Shown one piece after another: positions 25,428-40,532 of a DNA stretch of 64,000 nt. The position numbers and the translations under genes are program-made. Source of the stretch: Rhabditoides inermis (taxonomy: Eukaryota > Nematoda > Chromadorea > Rhabditida > Rhabditidae); the NCBI GenBank assembly GCA_963966185.1, contig CAWZYM010000021.1, positions 761,793-825,792 on the forward strand, given 5' to 3'. The stretch's first letter is position 1, and each line of letters opens with the position of its first letter. The notes beneath the pieces were generated by a model. The model was not told where the DNA came from. It made no database searches and saw only the letters and a program-made list of their open reading frames with translations.

Positions 25428-25807
25428 ACACATGCAGCCGACACCCCACTGCTCACCCCTCACTCACTCACTCCGCAGACTGTGCGCACTCGTGTACCAG
25501 AGAGCACTGCGCGTCTCTATAACCCTACTAGTTGTGATTCATCCGGGCGAGCAGCGCTCTGCCCCCGCCTCCTGTGATTGGCTGCCTTATCTTTCACTTT
25601 GTAGTAATGCTTATATGTTTGTGTTGCAATATATGTCTCCCCTGAACATGCTCCAAGATTATATTTATTATTTTGTACACGTGCGCGCGATGCTTGTAAT
25701 AAAGTATATTGATTATGGTTGTGTGGATTTGTGTGATTGGCATGTGCGAAGTTTTGAGACTTTGAGATATCTGGAAGAGTGTCTAAAATGACTAATAAGT
25801 GTGTTGT
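25428..25807 (+). other. PAR-6 to DUF4528 spacer
   Basis: 380 bp with AATAAA at 25698-25703, 105 bp before the next ATG. Unlike the other spacers it has no strong pyrimidine-AG next to the start codon; the nearest AGs (around 25776) follow purine-rich sequence. A possible alternative last exon of PAR-6 (25479-25580) overlaps the first part. Confidence 0.4.
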
Positions 25808-30033
<4,226 letters not shown>

Positions 30034-30142
30034 GTCAGTCCGTACACCTACATCTTTCTTTCTCATATATCTGCTCTTTTTTGAAATTGTAAAGTGTATC
30101 TGTATCAGCACAGCACATGGAATATGTGTTTTTCAGACCACT

Positions 30143-30711
30143 ATGGTGTCTCCGTCGGTGGGTCTCGAGTACCGCCCCACCATCTATGCCTACCTCATAC
30201 TCATCTTCGGCGTCTTCCCGCTGGTCTACTTGTGCGGAGCGGTGAGTGATTCTTTTTACTTGATACTTGATACTGTATTGATAATACGTTTACGTCTCCG
30301 CTTGCAGGTGGTGTTGTGTGTGGTGCGGGTGTGTCTCCGGGTGCTGCGCGGTCTGTGTCGATGGCTGTTGTGGGATGAGTGGGAGCACGAGAAGCAGACC
30401 GAAGAACAGCCAGTCGACGGCTTCACCGAGAAGAGGATACGAGCAGATGAGAGGAGACGCATCAGGGTGGGTCTATTCTCTTTGTTGCCGATTGTGGCAT
30501 ACTTAACTTTTGGCGATAACCTTCGTTACATATACTCATGCAGGCTCGCTTGGAGGCGAAGCGCGCGTCGGCGGCGCGTGTGTGTGGGTTGGCGGAGCAG
30601 ACGCTGGTGGAGCAGCCGGAGGAGTCTGACTCGCTGGTGTCGGAGAGCGAGGGTCTGTCCGAGTCGTCCAAGAACCACGCATCCCTCAAGACCAAGCACA
30701 AGGCGCACTAG
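30143..30711 (+). CDS. Small membrane protein, unrecognised; downstream gene of a tight pair
   Basis: Exons 30143-30241, 30308-30466 and 30544-30711 join in frame to 141 residues. The N-terminal third holds one or two hydrophobic segments (PTIYAYLILIFGVFPLVYLC, then VVLCVVRVCLRVLRGLC). A charged cytosolic-looking tail follows, rich in Arg/Lys/Glu and then Ser/Glu, ending KTKHKAH. I do not recognise the family. The start is supported by TTTTTCAG ending at 30136, 6 nt before the ATG, and only 109 bp after the stop of the upstream gene, the classic spacing for a downstream gene of a nematode operon. An alternative is that 30137 onward is spliced to the upstream gene (donor at TAG/GTCAGT), but the upstream stop codon would still end that frame. 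Function unknown. Confidence 0.7.
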
Positions 30712-30938
30712 CCCCTCCACCCCCTCTCTCTCTCCGCCTCCCACCCGATCTCCCCTGCCCCAGTGCTTTAGCAAGTGATACACTCATTCACTCCCTTTCG
30801 GTTACTCCTTTCTTGTCTCTCCTTTGGTGACTTTTTGTTTGTATAGTTTTTGACAATTGCCTGGAAGATAAGATGATTTCAATGTTTTGTTGTTAGCTAC
30901 TATTCCTCACGCTGATCGGTCCATTTCCGCACACTATT

Positions 30939-31432
30939 ATGACATACACCATCCTTCGTTCGGTCGTCTCTACAGACAGACAGATCATCAATACCACCTA
31001 CACGAGACCGTTCCTGGAGTACGGCACGTACGTGTTCAACCCATCGGACAGGCATCTATCGTACTACTCGAGCGCGTGCAGAACTACTACACACGGATCA
31101 TCTTCGCGCGCACAACGTCACTCGGATTCGACGCGTCGGCTGAACAACGCAACGGGGTTTTCCAGTTACAGTCACTCGAGAAGCGCCACCAGATCAACGA
31201 CATCGTGATGCTCTACAAGGTACTTCATGGCTTCGTGGAGATTGACGCATCGAATTTCTTCCTCGTTGTGTTTGATAGGCTCGGTGCTCCCAAACTAGTT
31301 TTGCCGCCCCCCTGGGGGTGGCTTCCCTTGCTGCTTTCAAACGGTGGCTCCCCATTTCAGTGGGTTTTGTTGTATCATCAAATTTTCTTTTTTACACGTG
31401 TTATTATGCAACCGTATAAATTATTTAAAGTA
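30939..31432 (+). mobile_element. Non-LTR retrotransposon remnant: C-terminal RT end plus 3' tail
   Basis: One frame from 30939 reads ILRSVVSTDRQIINTTYTRPFLEYGTYVFNPS. A second, shifted by one base near 31040, continues VLLERVQNYYTRIIFARTT and SLEKRHQINDIVMLYKVLHGFVEIDASNFF. This order (YxRPxLEYxxxVxNP, then LERVQ..xTR, then SLEKRR..D..xLYKxLHG) is typical of the region just after the catalytic core in Jockey/CR1-like LINE polymerases. The frameshift and missing upstream parts show a dead, 5'-truncated copy. The tail (about 31348-31432) is closely similar to 58306-58388, supporting the boundary of the 3' end. Confidence 0.8.
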
Positions 31433-32013
31433 TTTCTACATTATCTTCTCTTTTCCTTCTCTCCGTCCTACCTGCATAAACGCACGCGCACGTAGAAGAC
31501 AATATATAATATTATTCTGGGAGATAGTTCGCCAGATTACGGTAGAAAATCGATCTACCCTCGAGTCGCATTCGATCTACCTTCTAGTCGTGAGGAGACC
31601 CAAGCGCGCGCTTTCAAACGATAATATTGATCAAAGAATCCGGCATGCGAATCAAAGAGGCCGCGCGACACTCGACCATTTGCCCGCGCTGTCTGGCCTC
31701 TCTCGCTCGAAACTGAGTTTCGCCAACTGACCCCGGCTGGCAATAACAGAAACTATCCACCATGCGGCGACTATAGAGGAAAAAACAAATCACAGCAACA
31801 TTATCCATCACAATATCTAACTGAGCTATCGATTTACAAAATCTAATACCAAATCTAACACACAAACACAAAATTTAATGTATCCTCTCATATTTGTATA
31901 GCTTCTAATGTTTGAATTGACGACGTCTGGATGAATCTTGGATGGAGTTGAAGATTTGAAGCTATTTGAAAGAAAGAGAAAGGAGGAGATTGGAGAGAGT
32001 GAGAGAAAATGAA
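31433..32013. other. AT-rich spacer between LINE remnant and satellite
   Basis: No gene, repeat family or structure recognised. The last 50 bp before the satellite are GA-rich. Confidence 0.5.
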
Positions 32014-34592
32014 AGAGACGTAGACTGGTAGATCTTCTCATTCGAGGGAAAAGTTATGATGAAACTCGAGTATTCCCTAAGGCGCCAAGTTTGATTACCA
32101 GCCGGGCCGCCAGGAATCGTGCGAGAGGCAGGGGGTAGAAAGAGAGAGGTGGGCAAGACTGATAGATCCTCTCATTCGAGGGCAAAGTTATGATGAAACT
32201 CGAGTATTCCCTAAGGCGCCAAGTTTGATTACCAGCCGGGCCGCCAGGAATCGTGCGAGAGGCAGGGGGTAGAAAGAGAGAGGTGGGCAAGACTGATAGA
32301 TCCTCTCATTCGAGGGCAAAGTTATGATGAAACTCGAGTATTCCCTAAGGCGCCAAGTTTGATTACCAGCCGGGCCGCCAGGAATTGTGCGAGAGGCAGG
32401 GGGTAGAAAGAGAGAGGTGAGGAAGACTGATAGATCCTCTCATTCGAGGGCAAAGTTATGATGAAACTCGAGTATTCCCTAAGGCGCCAAATTTGATTAC
32501 CAGCCGGGCCGCCAGGGATCGTGCGAGAGGCAGGGGGTAGAAAAAGAGAGGTGGGCAAGACTGATAGATCCTCTCATTCGAGGGCAAAGTTATGATGAAA
32601 CTCGAGTATTCCCTAAGGCGCCAAGTTTGATTACCAGCCGGGCCGCCAGGAATCGTGCGAGAGGCAGGGGGTAGAAAGAGAGAGGTGGGCAAGACTGATA
32701 GATCCTCTCATTCGAGGGCAAAGTTATGATGAAACTCGAGTATTCCCTAAGGCGCCAAGTTTGATTACCAGCCGGGCCGCCAGGAATCGTGCGAGAGGCA
32801 GGGGGTAGAAAGAGAGAGGTGGGCAAGACTGATAGATCCTCTCATTCGAGGGCAAAGTTATGATGAAACTCGAGTATTCCCTAAGGCGCCAAGTTTGATT
32901 ACCAGCCGGGCCGCCAGGAATCGTGCGAGAGGCAGGGGGTAGAAAGAGAGAGGTGGGCAAGACTGATAGATCCTCTCATTCGAGGGCAAAGTTATGATGA
33001 AACTCGAGTATTCCCTAAGGCGCCAAGTTTGATTACCAGCCGGGCCGCCAGGAATCGTGCGAGAGGCAGGGGTAGAAAGAGAGAGGTGGGCAAGACTGAT
33101 AGATCCTCTCATTCGAGGGCAAAGTTATGATGAAACTCGAGTATTCCCTAAGGCGCCAAGTTTGATTACCAGCCGGGCCGCCAGGAATCGTGCGAGAGGC
33201 AGGGGGTAGAAAGAGAGAGGTGGGCAAGACTGATAGATCCTCTCATTCGAGGGCAAAGTTATGATGAAACTCGAGTATTCCCTAAGGCGCCAAGTTTGAT
33301 TACCAGCCGGGCCGCCAGGAATCGTGCGAGAGGCAGGGGGTAGAAAGAGAGAGGTGGGCAAGACTGATAGATCCTCTCATTCGAGGGCAAAGTTATGATG
33401 AAACTCGAGTATTCCCTAAGGCGCCAAGTTTGATTACCAGCCGGGCCGCCAGGAATCGTGCGAGAGGCAGGGGGTAGAAAGAGAGAGGTGGGCAAGACTG
33501 ATAGATCCTCTCATTCGAGGGCAAAGTTATGATGAAACTCGAGTATTCCCTAAGGCGCCAAGTTTGATTACCAGCCGGGCCGCCAGGAATCGTGCGAGAG
33601 GCAGGGGGTAGAAAGAGAGAGGTGTGGACTGATAGATCCTCTCATTCGAGGGCAAAGTTATGATGAAACTCGAGTATTCCCTAAGGCGCCAAGTTTGATT
33701 ACCAGCCGGGCCGCCAGGAATCGTGCGAGAGGCAGGGGGTAGAAAGAGAGAGGTGGGCAAGACTGATAGATCCTCTCATTCGAGGGCAAAGTTATGATGA
33801 AACTCGAGTATTCCCTAAGGCGCCAAGTTTGATTACCAGCCGGGCCGCCAGGAATCGTGCGAGAGGCAGGGGGTAGAAAGAGAGAGGTGTGGACTGATAG
33901 ATCCTCTCATTCGAGGGCAAAGTTATGATGAAACTCGAGTATTCCCTAAGGCGCCAAGTTTGATTACCAGCCGGGCCGCCAGGAATTGTGCGAGAGGCAG
34001 GGGGTAGAAAGAGAGAGGTGAGGAAGACTGATAGATCCTCTCATTCGAGGGCAAAGTTATGATGAAACTCGAGTATTCCCTAAGGCGCCAAATTTGATTA
34101 CCAGCCGGGCCGCCAGGAATCGTGCGAGAGGCAGGGGGTAGAAAGAGAGAGGTGGGCAAGACTGATAGATCCTCTCATTCGAGGGCAAAGTTATGATGAA
34201 ACTCGAGTATTCCCTAAGGCGCCAAGTTTGATTACCAGCCGGACCGCCAGGAATCGTGCGAGAGGCAGGGGGTAGAAAGAGAGAGGTGGGCAAGACTGAT
34301 AGATCCTCTCATTCGAGGGCAAAGTTATGATGAAACTCGAGTATTCCCTAAGGCGCCAAGTTTGATTACCAGCCGGGCCGCCAGGAATCGTGCGAGAGGC
34401 AGGGGGTAGAAAGAGAGAGGTGACGAAGACTGATAGATCCTCTCATTCGAGGGCAAAGTTATGATGAAACTCGAGTATTCCCTAAGGCGCCAAGTTTGAT
34501 TACCAGCCGGGCCGCCAGGAATCGTGCGAGAGGCAGGGGGTAGAAAGAGAGAGTTGGGCAAGACTGATAGATCCTCTCATTCGAGAGCAAAG
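32014..34592. repeat. 134-bp satellite array, about twenty monomers
   Basis: A 134-bp unit beginning around gatagatcctctcattcg is repeated head to tail about 19 full times plus degenerate ends. Each unit contains gatgaaactcgagtattccc, a CCTAAGGCGCC segment and cagccgggccgccaggaat. Copies are almost identical inside the array; the first and last are diverged. Two copies are 131 bp (gtgtggactg variants near 33622 and 33886) and one lacks a G (33070). Variant combinations recur 1601 bp apart, so a 12-monomer block was duplicated. The minus strand of every unit carries a 78-codon open frame starting at TTG; because 134 is not a multiple of three this reflects lack of stops and not a gene. Confidence 0.97.
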
Positions 34593-35388
34593 ATTCGATG
34601 GCAAAGGGAGACGAGGTAGTGATGAGGAAAGATGATGGAAGAGTGGTGACTAGACGATAAAAGAAGAGGTAGGTGTGAGATGTACCGTGATGACTTGGTA
34701 GATCCTCGGATGGGCAGAGAGTGAAGGCATGCGACCGCTCGGCAGGTGCGACAAAACAACGAATGCCCACTGGTCGCCGTCATTTCTTCACATCGAGACC
34801 AATCAGACCAACTCACATTAGCATGCCCCGCCCCTCCAGTGAGAGGGGGGATAGAATAAACAGAAGGGAGGGGGAGGAAGAGATGAAAGAGGTGTACGTG
34901 GATTATGTTCCGCCAATGCTCCAGTTTTTATTCGCCGATGATCTACCTTCTCTATCACTCAGTCGAAACTTCATATTAATACTCGCATATTCAACAGTAT
35001 CTTCTCTTTCCTCTTCTTTCACTACTCAGTCCTACAACCCTGCTGAGACGAGGATCTGGCACTAGAAATAATAATCAATCATTAGTTTCACAAGTAACAA
35101 ATATCAAATTATATTTATTAAACATCGCTCGATGTCGCACCGAGTATATCTCTGTTCAATAGACAGTCTCACCGTCGAGACTACATCACCTGGGAGAGGC
35201 TATATGCCAAAATTGAAATACCATATACAAGTGAATCAATGCTTGCATCATTCGACTCGTCTCTCACTCAAAAAATAAACACTAGATACTAGCGCTGGTC
35301 AGTAGTCTACGCGGGTCAGTGGGTGTGTAATCGGCTATGCTATGTACAGTCAGGCTGTGAGTGGGCGGGGCTTGTGGGGGCGGGGCGT
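34593..35388. other. Spacer between satellite and nucleotidase gene
   Basis: No coding exon recognised. Near 34694 the phrase ttggtagatcctcg echoes the satellite unit, so the array edge may extend as very diverged fragments. Confidence 0.4.
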
Positions 35389-35980
35389 CTATTGCCTGGC
35401 GGCGGTGACGGCTTGTTGGATGAGGTTGGGCACAGTCATCGACTGGTCGTCGATCAGCACAATGTCGTATCCGTCGAGGTACGTGTCAAGCAGGGCGTCA
35501 ACCTGCAACACCACACTCACATCTCTCCTCTCTCCCTCCCCCTCTCTCACCTGGAAGTTGAGGAACCCGATCTTGAGTGTGTGTCCGTCCCTCTCCACTC
35601 CCACATCCATGTGCAGGTCTCCCAGCGAGTCTCCCAGCAGCATCACATTCGTCCTCGATGAGATCTCGTGGAAGAAGCCCGCCTCCTTCTTGATCACCGA
35701 CGCATTCTTGCAGAACGTGTGGATCAGCGGCTCCGAGAACGACACCACCTCCTCCTAGACGAAGCAAATAGCAATCGATAAATCAATCAATACACATACC
35801 TTGTCGTTGAACTGCATCATGTTGGATATGATGTGGACGTTGGAGGGGACCTCTCCGAGGCGCTGATCAAAGAACATCTCGATGATGTTGCCCAGACCGG
35901 CCGAGAAGACCACGAAGGGAACGTTCTTCGACTTGAGCTCGGACATCATCGACGTAGAACCGTCCCTGAACATGCACCAA

Positions 35981-36048
<68 letters not shown>

Positions 36049-36726
36049 CCTCCCCTGCCTCTCCACATACCTCAGCTTGATCTTGCTGTCCTTGACAAAC
36101 TCGTTGATGAGTCCCTTCGTGAACTTGGCCTCGATAATGTATCCGTGCGACGTGTTCCACCTGAAACAGCCTCATTCAGCCCCGCCCCCCTCCCTTTCCG
36201 CCCACTCACCACTCCTCCATGTAGGGCGTCTTCTCCTCGTTGCTCATGTTCGGGTCGAACTCGATGGGGTAGAACTTGTCCTTGAGGTCCTTGAACTTCT
36301 GCGAGAGGTTGGCGGACACGCGGTCGGCCTCGTTGTCGAACACTCCGTGGGTGGTCCAGCAGCGAGAGCCGTCCGCGTCCTTGGCACGCGACAGAGTGTA
36401 GTCAAAGTCGGTGATGACCATGAACTTGTCCGACCCGTCTCCCACCATGTCCCGCAGCTTCGCCTCCACCACACTGCGGTTCTTCACGCGCACCTAGAGG
36501 GAGGGGTGAGAGGGGACAGAGAGGGGGGACACTCACCTGGGGGAGGTTGAGGATGTTCTCGAACGCGCTCAGCTTGGTCATGTCTGTGTTGTGGGGGATG
36601 TCGACTGTGGAGAAGGGCACAGAGTCGCTGACAGACGGGGTGGAAGAGATAGTCTCAGGCACTGCAAACACACAAGCATCAGAACACGAGCAACCAATCA
36701 GGGACACAACCAGACAGCTTCGACAT
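35389..36726 (-). CDS. NT5C3A: Cytosolic 5'-nucleotidase III (pyrimidine 5'-nucleotidase)
   Basis: Minus-strand exons give about 320 residues matching cytosolic 5'-nucleotidase III throughout. HAD motif I is ITDFDYTLS with nucleophile and acid/base Asp. Then come CWTTHGVFD, the substrate segment [18 protein letters not shown], motif [24 protein letters not shown], motif [14 protein letters not shown] and the ending [21 protein letters not shown]. The enzyme dephosphorylates UMP/CMP and related mononucleotides. The first coding exon (36711-36726, MSKLS then a split Val) is tentative: it depends on a GTTGTG donor and phase fit with the exon ending at 36661. An (CT)n tract at 35983-36041 lies in one intron. 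A diverged paralogue sits upstream on the same strand. Confidence 0.93.
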
Positions 36727-37264
36727 CACAAAAAGTGAGTGTGAAATCATCCGAGGTCTCATCAATTCAAAGGTGTAATCCCTCCTCGTTCCGTAATCGA
36801 CAAGTGGAGCCAGGCAGTGAAACGGGAAAGGAAAGGGCGCGGGCGAAAGAAATGTAAAAACGAGCAGGCAGACATGCAGGCATTTTTCATAAATCGGGTG
36901 GAGCAATGGAAGCGCTTTCTCTCCGACTGCACTGTGTAACAGCGCGCGCATGACACTACTCTCTCACTATCCCATTCAATCTTTGCGCACTCGTCTACAC
37001 TAGCAGCAATCAACGCCCGTTATGATCTCTGATAAGCTACCCGATTCCTTTCAGTGCTCGTGATACCACGCCACTGTCTGGAAACTGCTCGTCCTCAGCC
37101 GCCTCCGCGCGACTCCGCGCGACTCCGCCACTCGCGTTGCAATGTTTGACGTCTGTGTTTTTGATACACGGACCAGGACCACTGCATATGAGAAGAGCAA
37201 ATAGCATAGACTGCAGGTGGAAAAGCGAGCGACGATCAAACAATCACCTGGAACCGGAGAACGC

Positions 37265-37309
<45 letters not shown>

Positions 37310-38896
37310 AATCACACTCGCCAACAGATGGAATATGCCGAACAGACAGGCGGCTCCCAGACGCACATCTCCTCTTGTCTTTTATACGCGTGCAATCACT
37401 CAACTAGTTTCGAATAACAGCGACCAAGTTTTCAAAGTTTCCAAAGTTCGAGTGTCGTCGCAGTCACTCAAAAAAGACGTGATTCAATCTCGATCAACGT
37501 CAAAAAGTGCGAGACGGCAATTATTATACGCACTACTAGTCTGGCCACTCACTCACGGTCGAGTGGACAAGAGCCACACGACCTTGCCACTTCCTACCAG
37601 CCCCCACCACCACCACTCCGCACTAACCAGCGGCTGGCGGCAACAGTGTCTCTCTGCCACATGCAGACAACTCCTTTTAGCGAAGCGAACACAACCCGCT
37701 GAGACAAAATGACAAAACCCGAAACCCACTGTTCGCTGCGATGAGAGCGACGGGAATGAGGCCGGTCGAGCTCATTTCGGATGATGAATTCAAATGTGGA
37801 ATTCGGGTGGCCAATAGGCAGAATGGTCCGTCCGCCTCAGCCTCAGCCTCTTATACCCCTCCGCCTGGGACCAGACCGGGCGGGATCCCACTATCTACAC
37901 ACGATTATCACGCTTCCATCTATCTATAACCGTCTCCCCACCCTCTCTCATCTTCAATCATAGTACGAAACTCACTGAGAATTTACGACCATTGACTACT
38001 GTCCTGTCCCTGCCGAGAGATAGGGACAAGGGCATTCCCTGGATGAAAAAGCATCAGAATGACCCCACGTCCCGCGCTCTTATCACACACTATCAAACAC
38101 TTTCTACTGAACGAAACAGAAACATGCAACTAGAACTAGTACAGGTTTCAAAATATCAGCAGAACCACCACTACCCAATAGCAAGCATAATGAGCAAGCA
38201 GTAGGAGAAGGAAAGGGGGCATACCTCGGAAGAGGGGAGTGACGGCGAAAAGCCTTCGTTGCGAGACGCGCAGTGAGTGGAGGGATGTGGTGGCGAGAGC
38301 AGCGGTGGCCGCTGCCTTGCCCAACCCGCGCATCCACCCGCCTGCAGCCAGTAATGACCACAACTCGCACCCAATCTCCAATCACCAATCAAGATGCAAA
38401 TAACAATTGCGACAGCTCAGATTTGAATAGTCTAGTGAATACCAGCTGGCAGCAGGGCGCAGATCAATGCGATTCGCGGGCAGACAATCGCAGTTCTTCT
38501 TTGTGTGTGTTTGTATCTCTCACTATCTCACCCGCCACAGCACTATTACTTGCATTCTCTCTCATTCTATTACACACTTATTCGTTTACTAGTACATCGC
38601 CTCGAGGTATAATGCCACAAAACAGACAGAAAATATGACATCCGAGAGTCAACGGATTGCAACTGCTCTGCAGGCAAGAGACGCACAAAAACAGTATGGT
38701 AATGAATTCTTTATCAATTCGTTGAAATTGAACATCACATACTGTAACAAAAAACGGGGCTAGATAATTCATGACCTGGACATATGGGATATTGGAGAGA
38801 TAAGCATATGTCAATGAACGAATGGCTACTGGAAATGCTGGCGTTCGACCCTTGGAGAGCAACTGTATAGTAGAGGAGATAAGAATAAAGTCCCGG
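36727..38896. other. Spacer between the two nucleotidase genes
   Basis: 2.2 kb. It has a (CT)n run at 37267-37305, a short tandem gactccgcgc near 37104-37125, and cagcctcagcct at 37842. No exon chain could be built on either strand. It probably includes the promoter of the nucleotidase to the left. Confidence 0.5.
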
Positions 38897-40198
38897 CTAG
38901 AGGAGTGTGCAGAACTCGTCGACCCACGCAGGCAGGTCGGCTGCCGAGACGACTTGATCGAACAAACCACACATACCACGCTTGTTCACCTGAAAAAAAA
39001 ACACACTTACGCGAGACCACCCAAGTTCCCGAGTAGAAAGTGTGTGCACCCTCTATCAGTAGATATCAATAAATAATCACTAACGAACTGCTCGACAAAG
39101 TACCAGAGCCACACAAATCATACTCATATTTTACGACCACTATCTTTACAATCGACATAATCAAGTGCGTGCTAAATTCGGAAGAATCGATACATCTAAT
39201 ATACTCACCTCTCCTTTCTCATCGATGCCGACCGTCCAACAGTCTTTGAGATGGGGAAAGGCATCTGCCATCCTCACATCACTCGGCTCGTCTCCAAGCA
39301 ACACACAGTGGGCACGGGACGATACCCACGCACGCCTAAACAAGAATATGGTTTCATAGAATCTACATGAACTCACGTCTCCTCGTCCACAGCCAGCCAC
39401 TTGTTGAGCGAGTGTAGGGGCGGGTCAGTGAATCCCACCAACACGTCCTACAAACAACCACGTCATGATCATCACATCATTTGCTACCCATCTCACGTCA
39501 ACCTCATTGAAAAGTGCAAACAGTCAAACGCTAACCAACACACCTTCTCGTTAAAGTACATCGAGTTGGAGATGACCCTGTAGGATTGGCTGTGCCCAGG
39601 CAAGTGTCTGTCGAAGACGGCTTGGATGACATCTGTGATGCCGGCAGACAGCACCACCACCGGCACTCCCTTTCCAGCCGCCACTAGCAGCAGGCCAACC
39701 ATCTCGGGTCTGCATGCACACACCAGTACGGGGACACTCGTGGACGGCGCACCTGATGGCGAGTGTGGAGCAATCCACCTCGTGGCGCAGCTGCTCCCTG
39801 CGCAGCCCCGTCTCCACCATGTATGCGTGCGACGTCCTCCACCACTCCGTCAACACCCTGTCCCTCTCCCCCTCCCCCTTCACATGTGACAGCTTCGCCT
39901 CGAACCGCGCATTCATCGTGTCGTGCTGTACATGCATTGACCAATGCCCCGCCCTGCCGCCCACCTCCTCTCCGAGTGTCCTCCCACTCGCACACCGCCT
40001 CTCCCTGCTGAGTGACTCGTGTGCGATGGCGCATCTCCGCCCGCCCTCCTCCCGCTTCGAAAGAGTGTAGTCAAAATCGGCAAGGATCTGAACGCATGTA
40101 TTAGACAACTACCATGTTTGTATGTGAGACCACACAACACTCACCATCAACTCGTTGCTGCCGTGCCGCAACATGTTCAGCAACTTTTCCGGCAACAT
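38897..40198 (-). CDS. Diverged 5'-nucleotidase III-like HAD phosphatase
   Basis: Exons on the minus strand start MLPEKLLNMLRHGSNELM (40198-40145) and continue ILADFDYTLSKREEGGRRCAIAHES, HDTMNARFEAKLSH..WWRTSHAYMVETGLRREQL, VPVVVLSAGITDVIQAVF, RVISNSMYFNEK, DVLVGFTDPPLHSLNKW, CVLLGDEPSDVRMADAF and a last exon ending DEFCTLL. HAD motif I (two Asp), motif II Ser and the motif IV Asp pair are all kept, so it is probably an active phosphatase. Compared with its neighbour, motif IV reads GDEPSD instead of GDSLGD, the segment after motif I is shortened, and the conserved DSYDIVL ending is replaced. Substrate preference may therefore differ. An AG lies 8 nt before the ATG, and the gene starts 335 bp after the stop of U2AF35 on the same strand, so it could be a downstream operon gene. 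Confidence 0.88.
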
Positions 40199-40532
40199 GG
40201 TGCCTCCTGACTCTTCCATTTCACCGAACTATATTCCTATTGAAACAGATACGACCGGAACGCATGCGACCCAATGCGACCGTCGTCAAACAAAATCACA
40301 AAACACACACGCCATACACATCCCATTTACTCGAGTATCAGCGGAGAGGATAACAACATGTGAAACAGTTACACGAATGAGATACGCCGCGCGAGTGTAC
40401 GGTATACGGTAACAATTAACAGGAAGAGGGGTCTCGGGTCAGTCCGGGGAGACAAACCGCAGTGAATGGTGGGTGAACAATAGATGAATGAGATAACATA
40501 CGAGGCGGCAGCAGACACGTGCCGTGCCTTGT
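40199..40532 (-). other. Spacer between U2AF35 and the nucleotidase-like gene
   Basis: 334 bp; no exon. On the minus strand it runs from the U2AF35 stop to the next ATG and would hold the U2AF35 3' UTR and a possible trans-splice acceptor (GAGTCAG ending 8 nt before the ATG). Confidence 0.4.

Noticed and set aside
30887..31495. 202-residue reading frame as a complete gene
   Set aside because: Only its centre resembles protein, and that is the end of a LINE RT in a shifted frame; the flanks show no family features.
32054..34561. Repeated 78-codon minus-strand reading frames as a protein-coding gene family
   Set aside because: They repeat at 134 bp, start at TTG, and shift frame from copy to copy; they are stop-free stretches of a satellite.
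32014..34592. CRISPR-like array
   Set aside because: The whole 134-bp unit is conserved with no variable spacers, and the window is from an animal genome.
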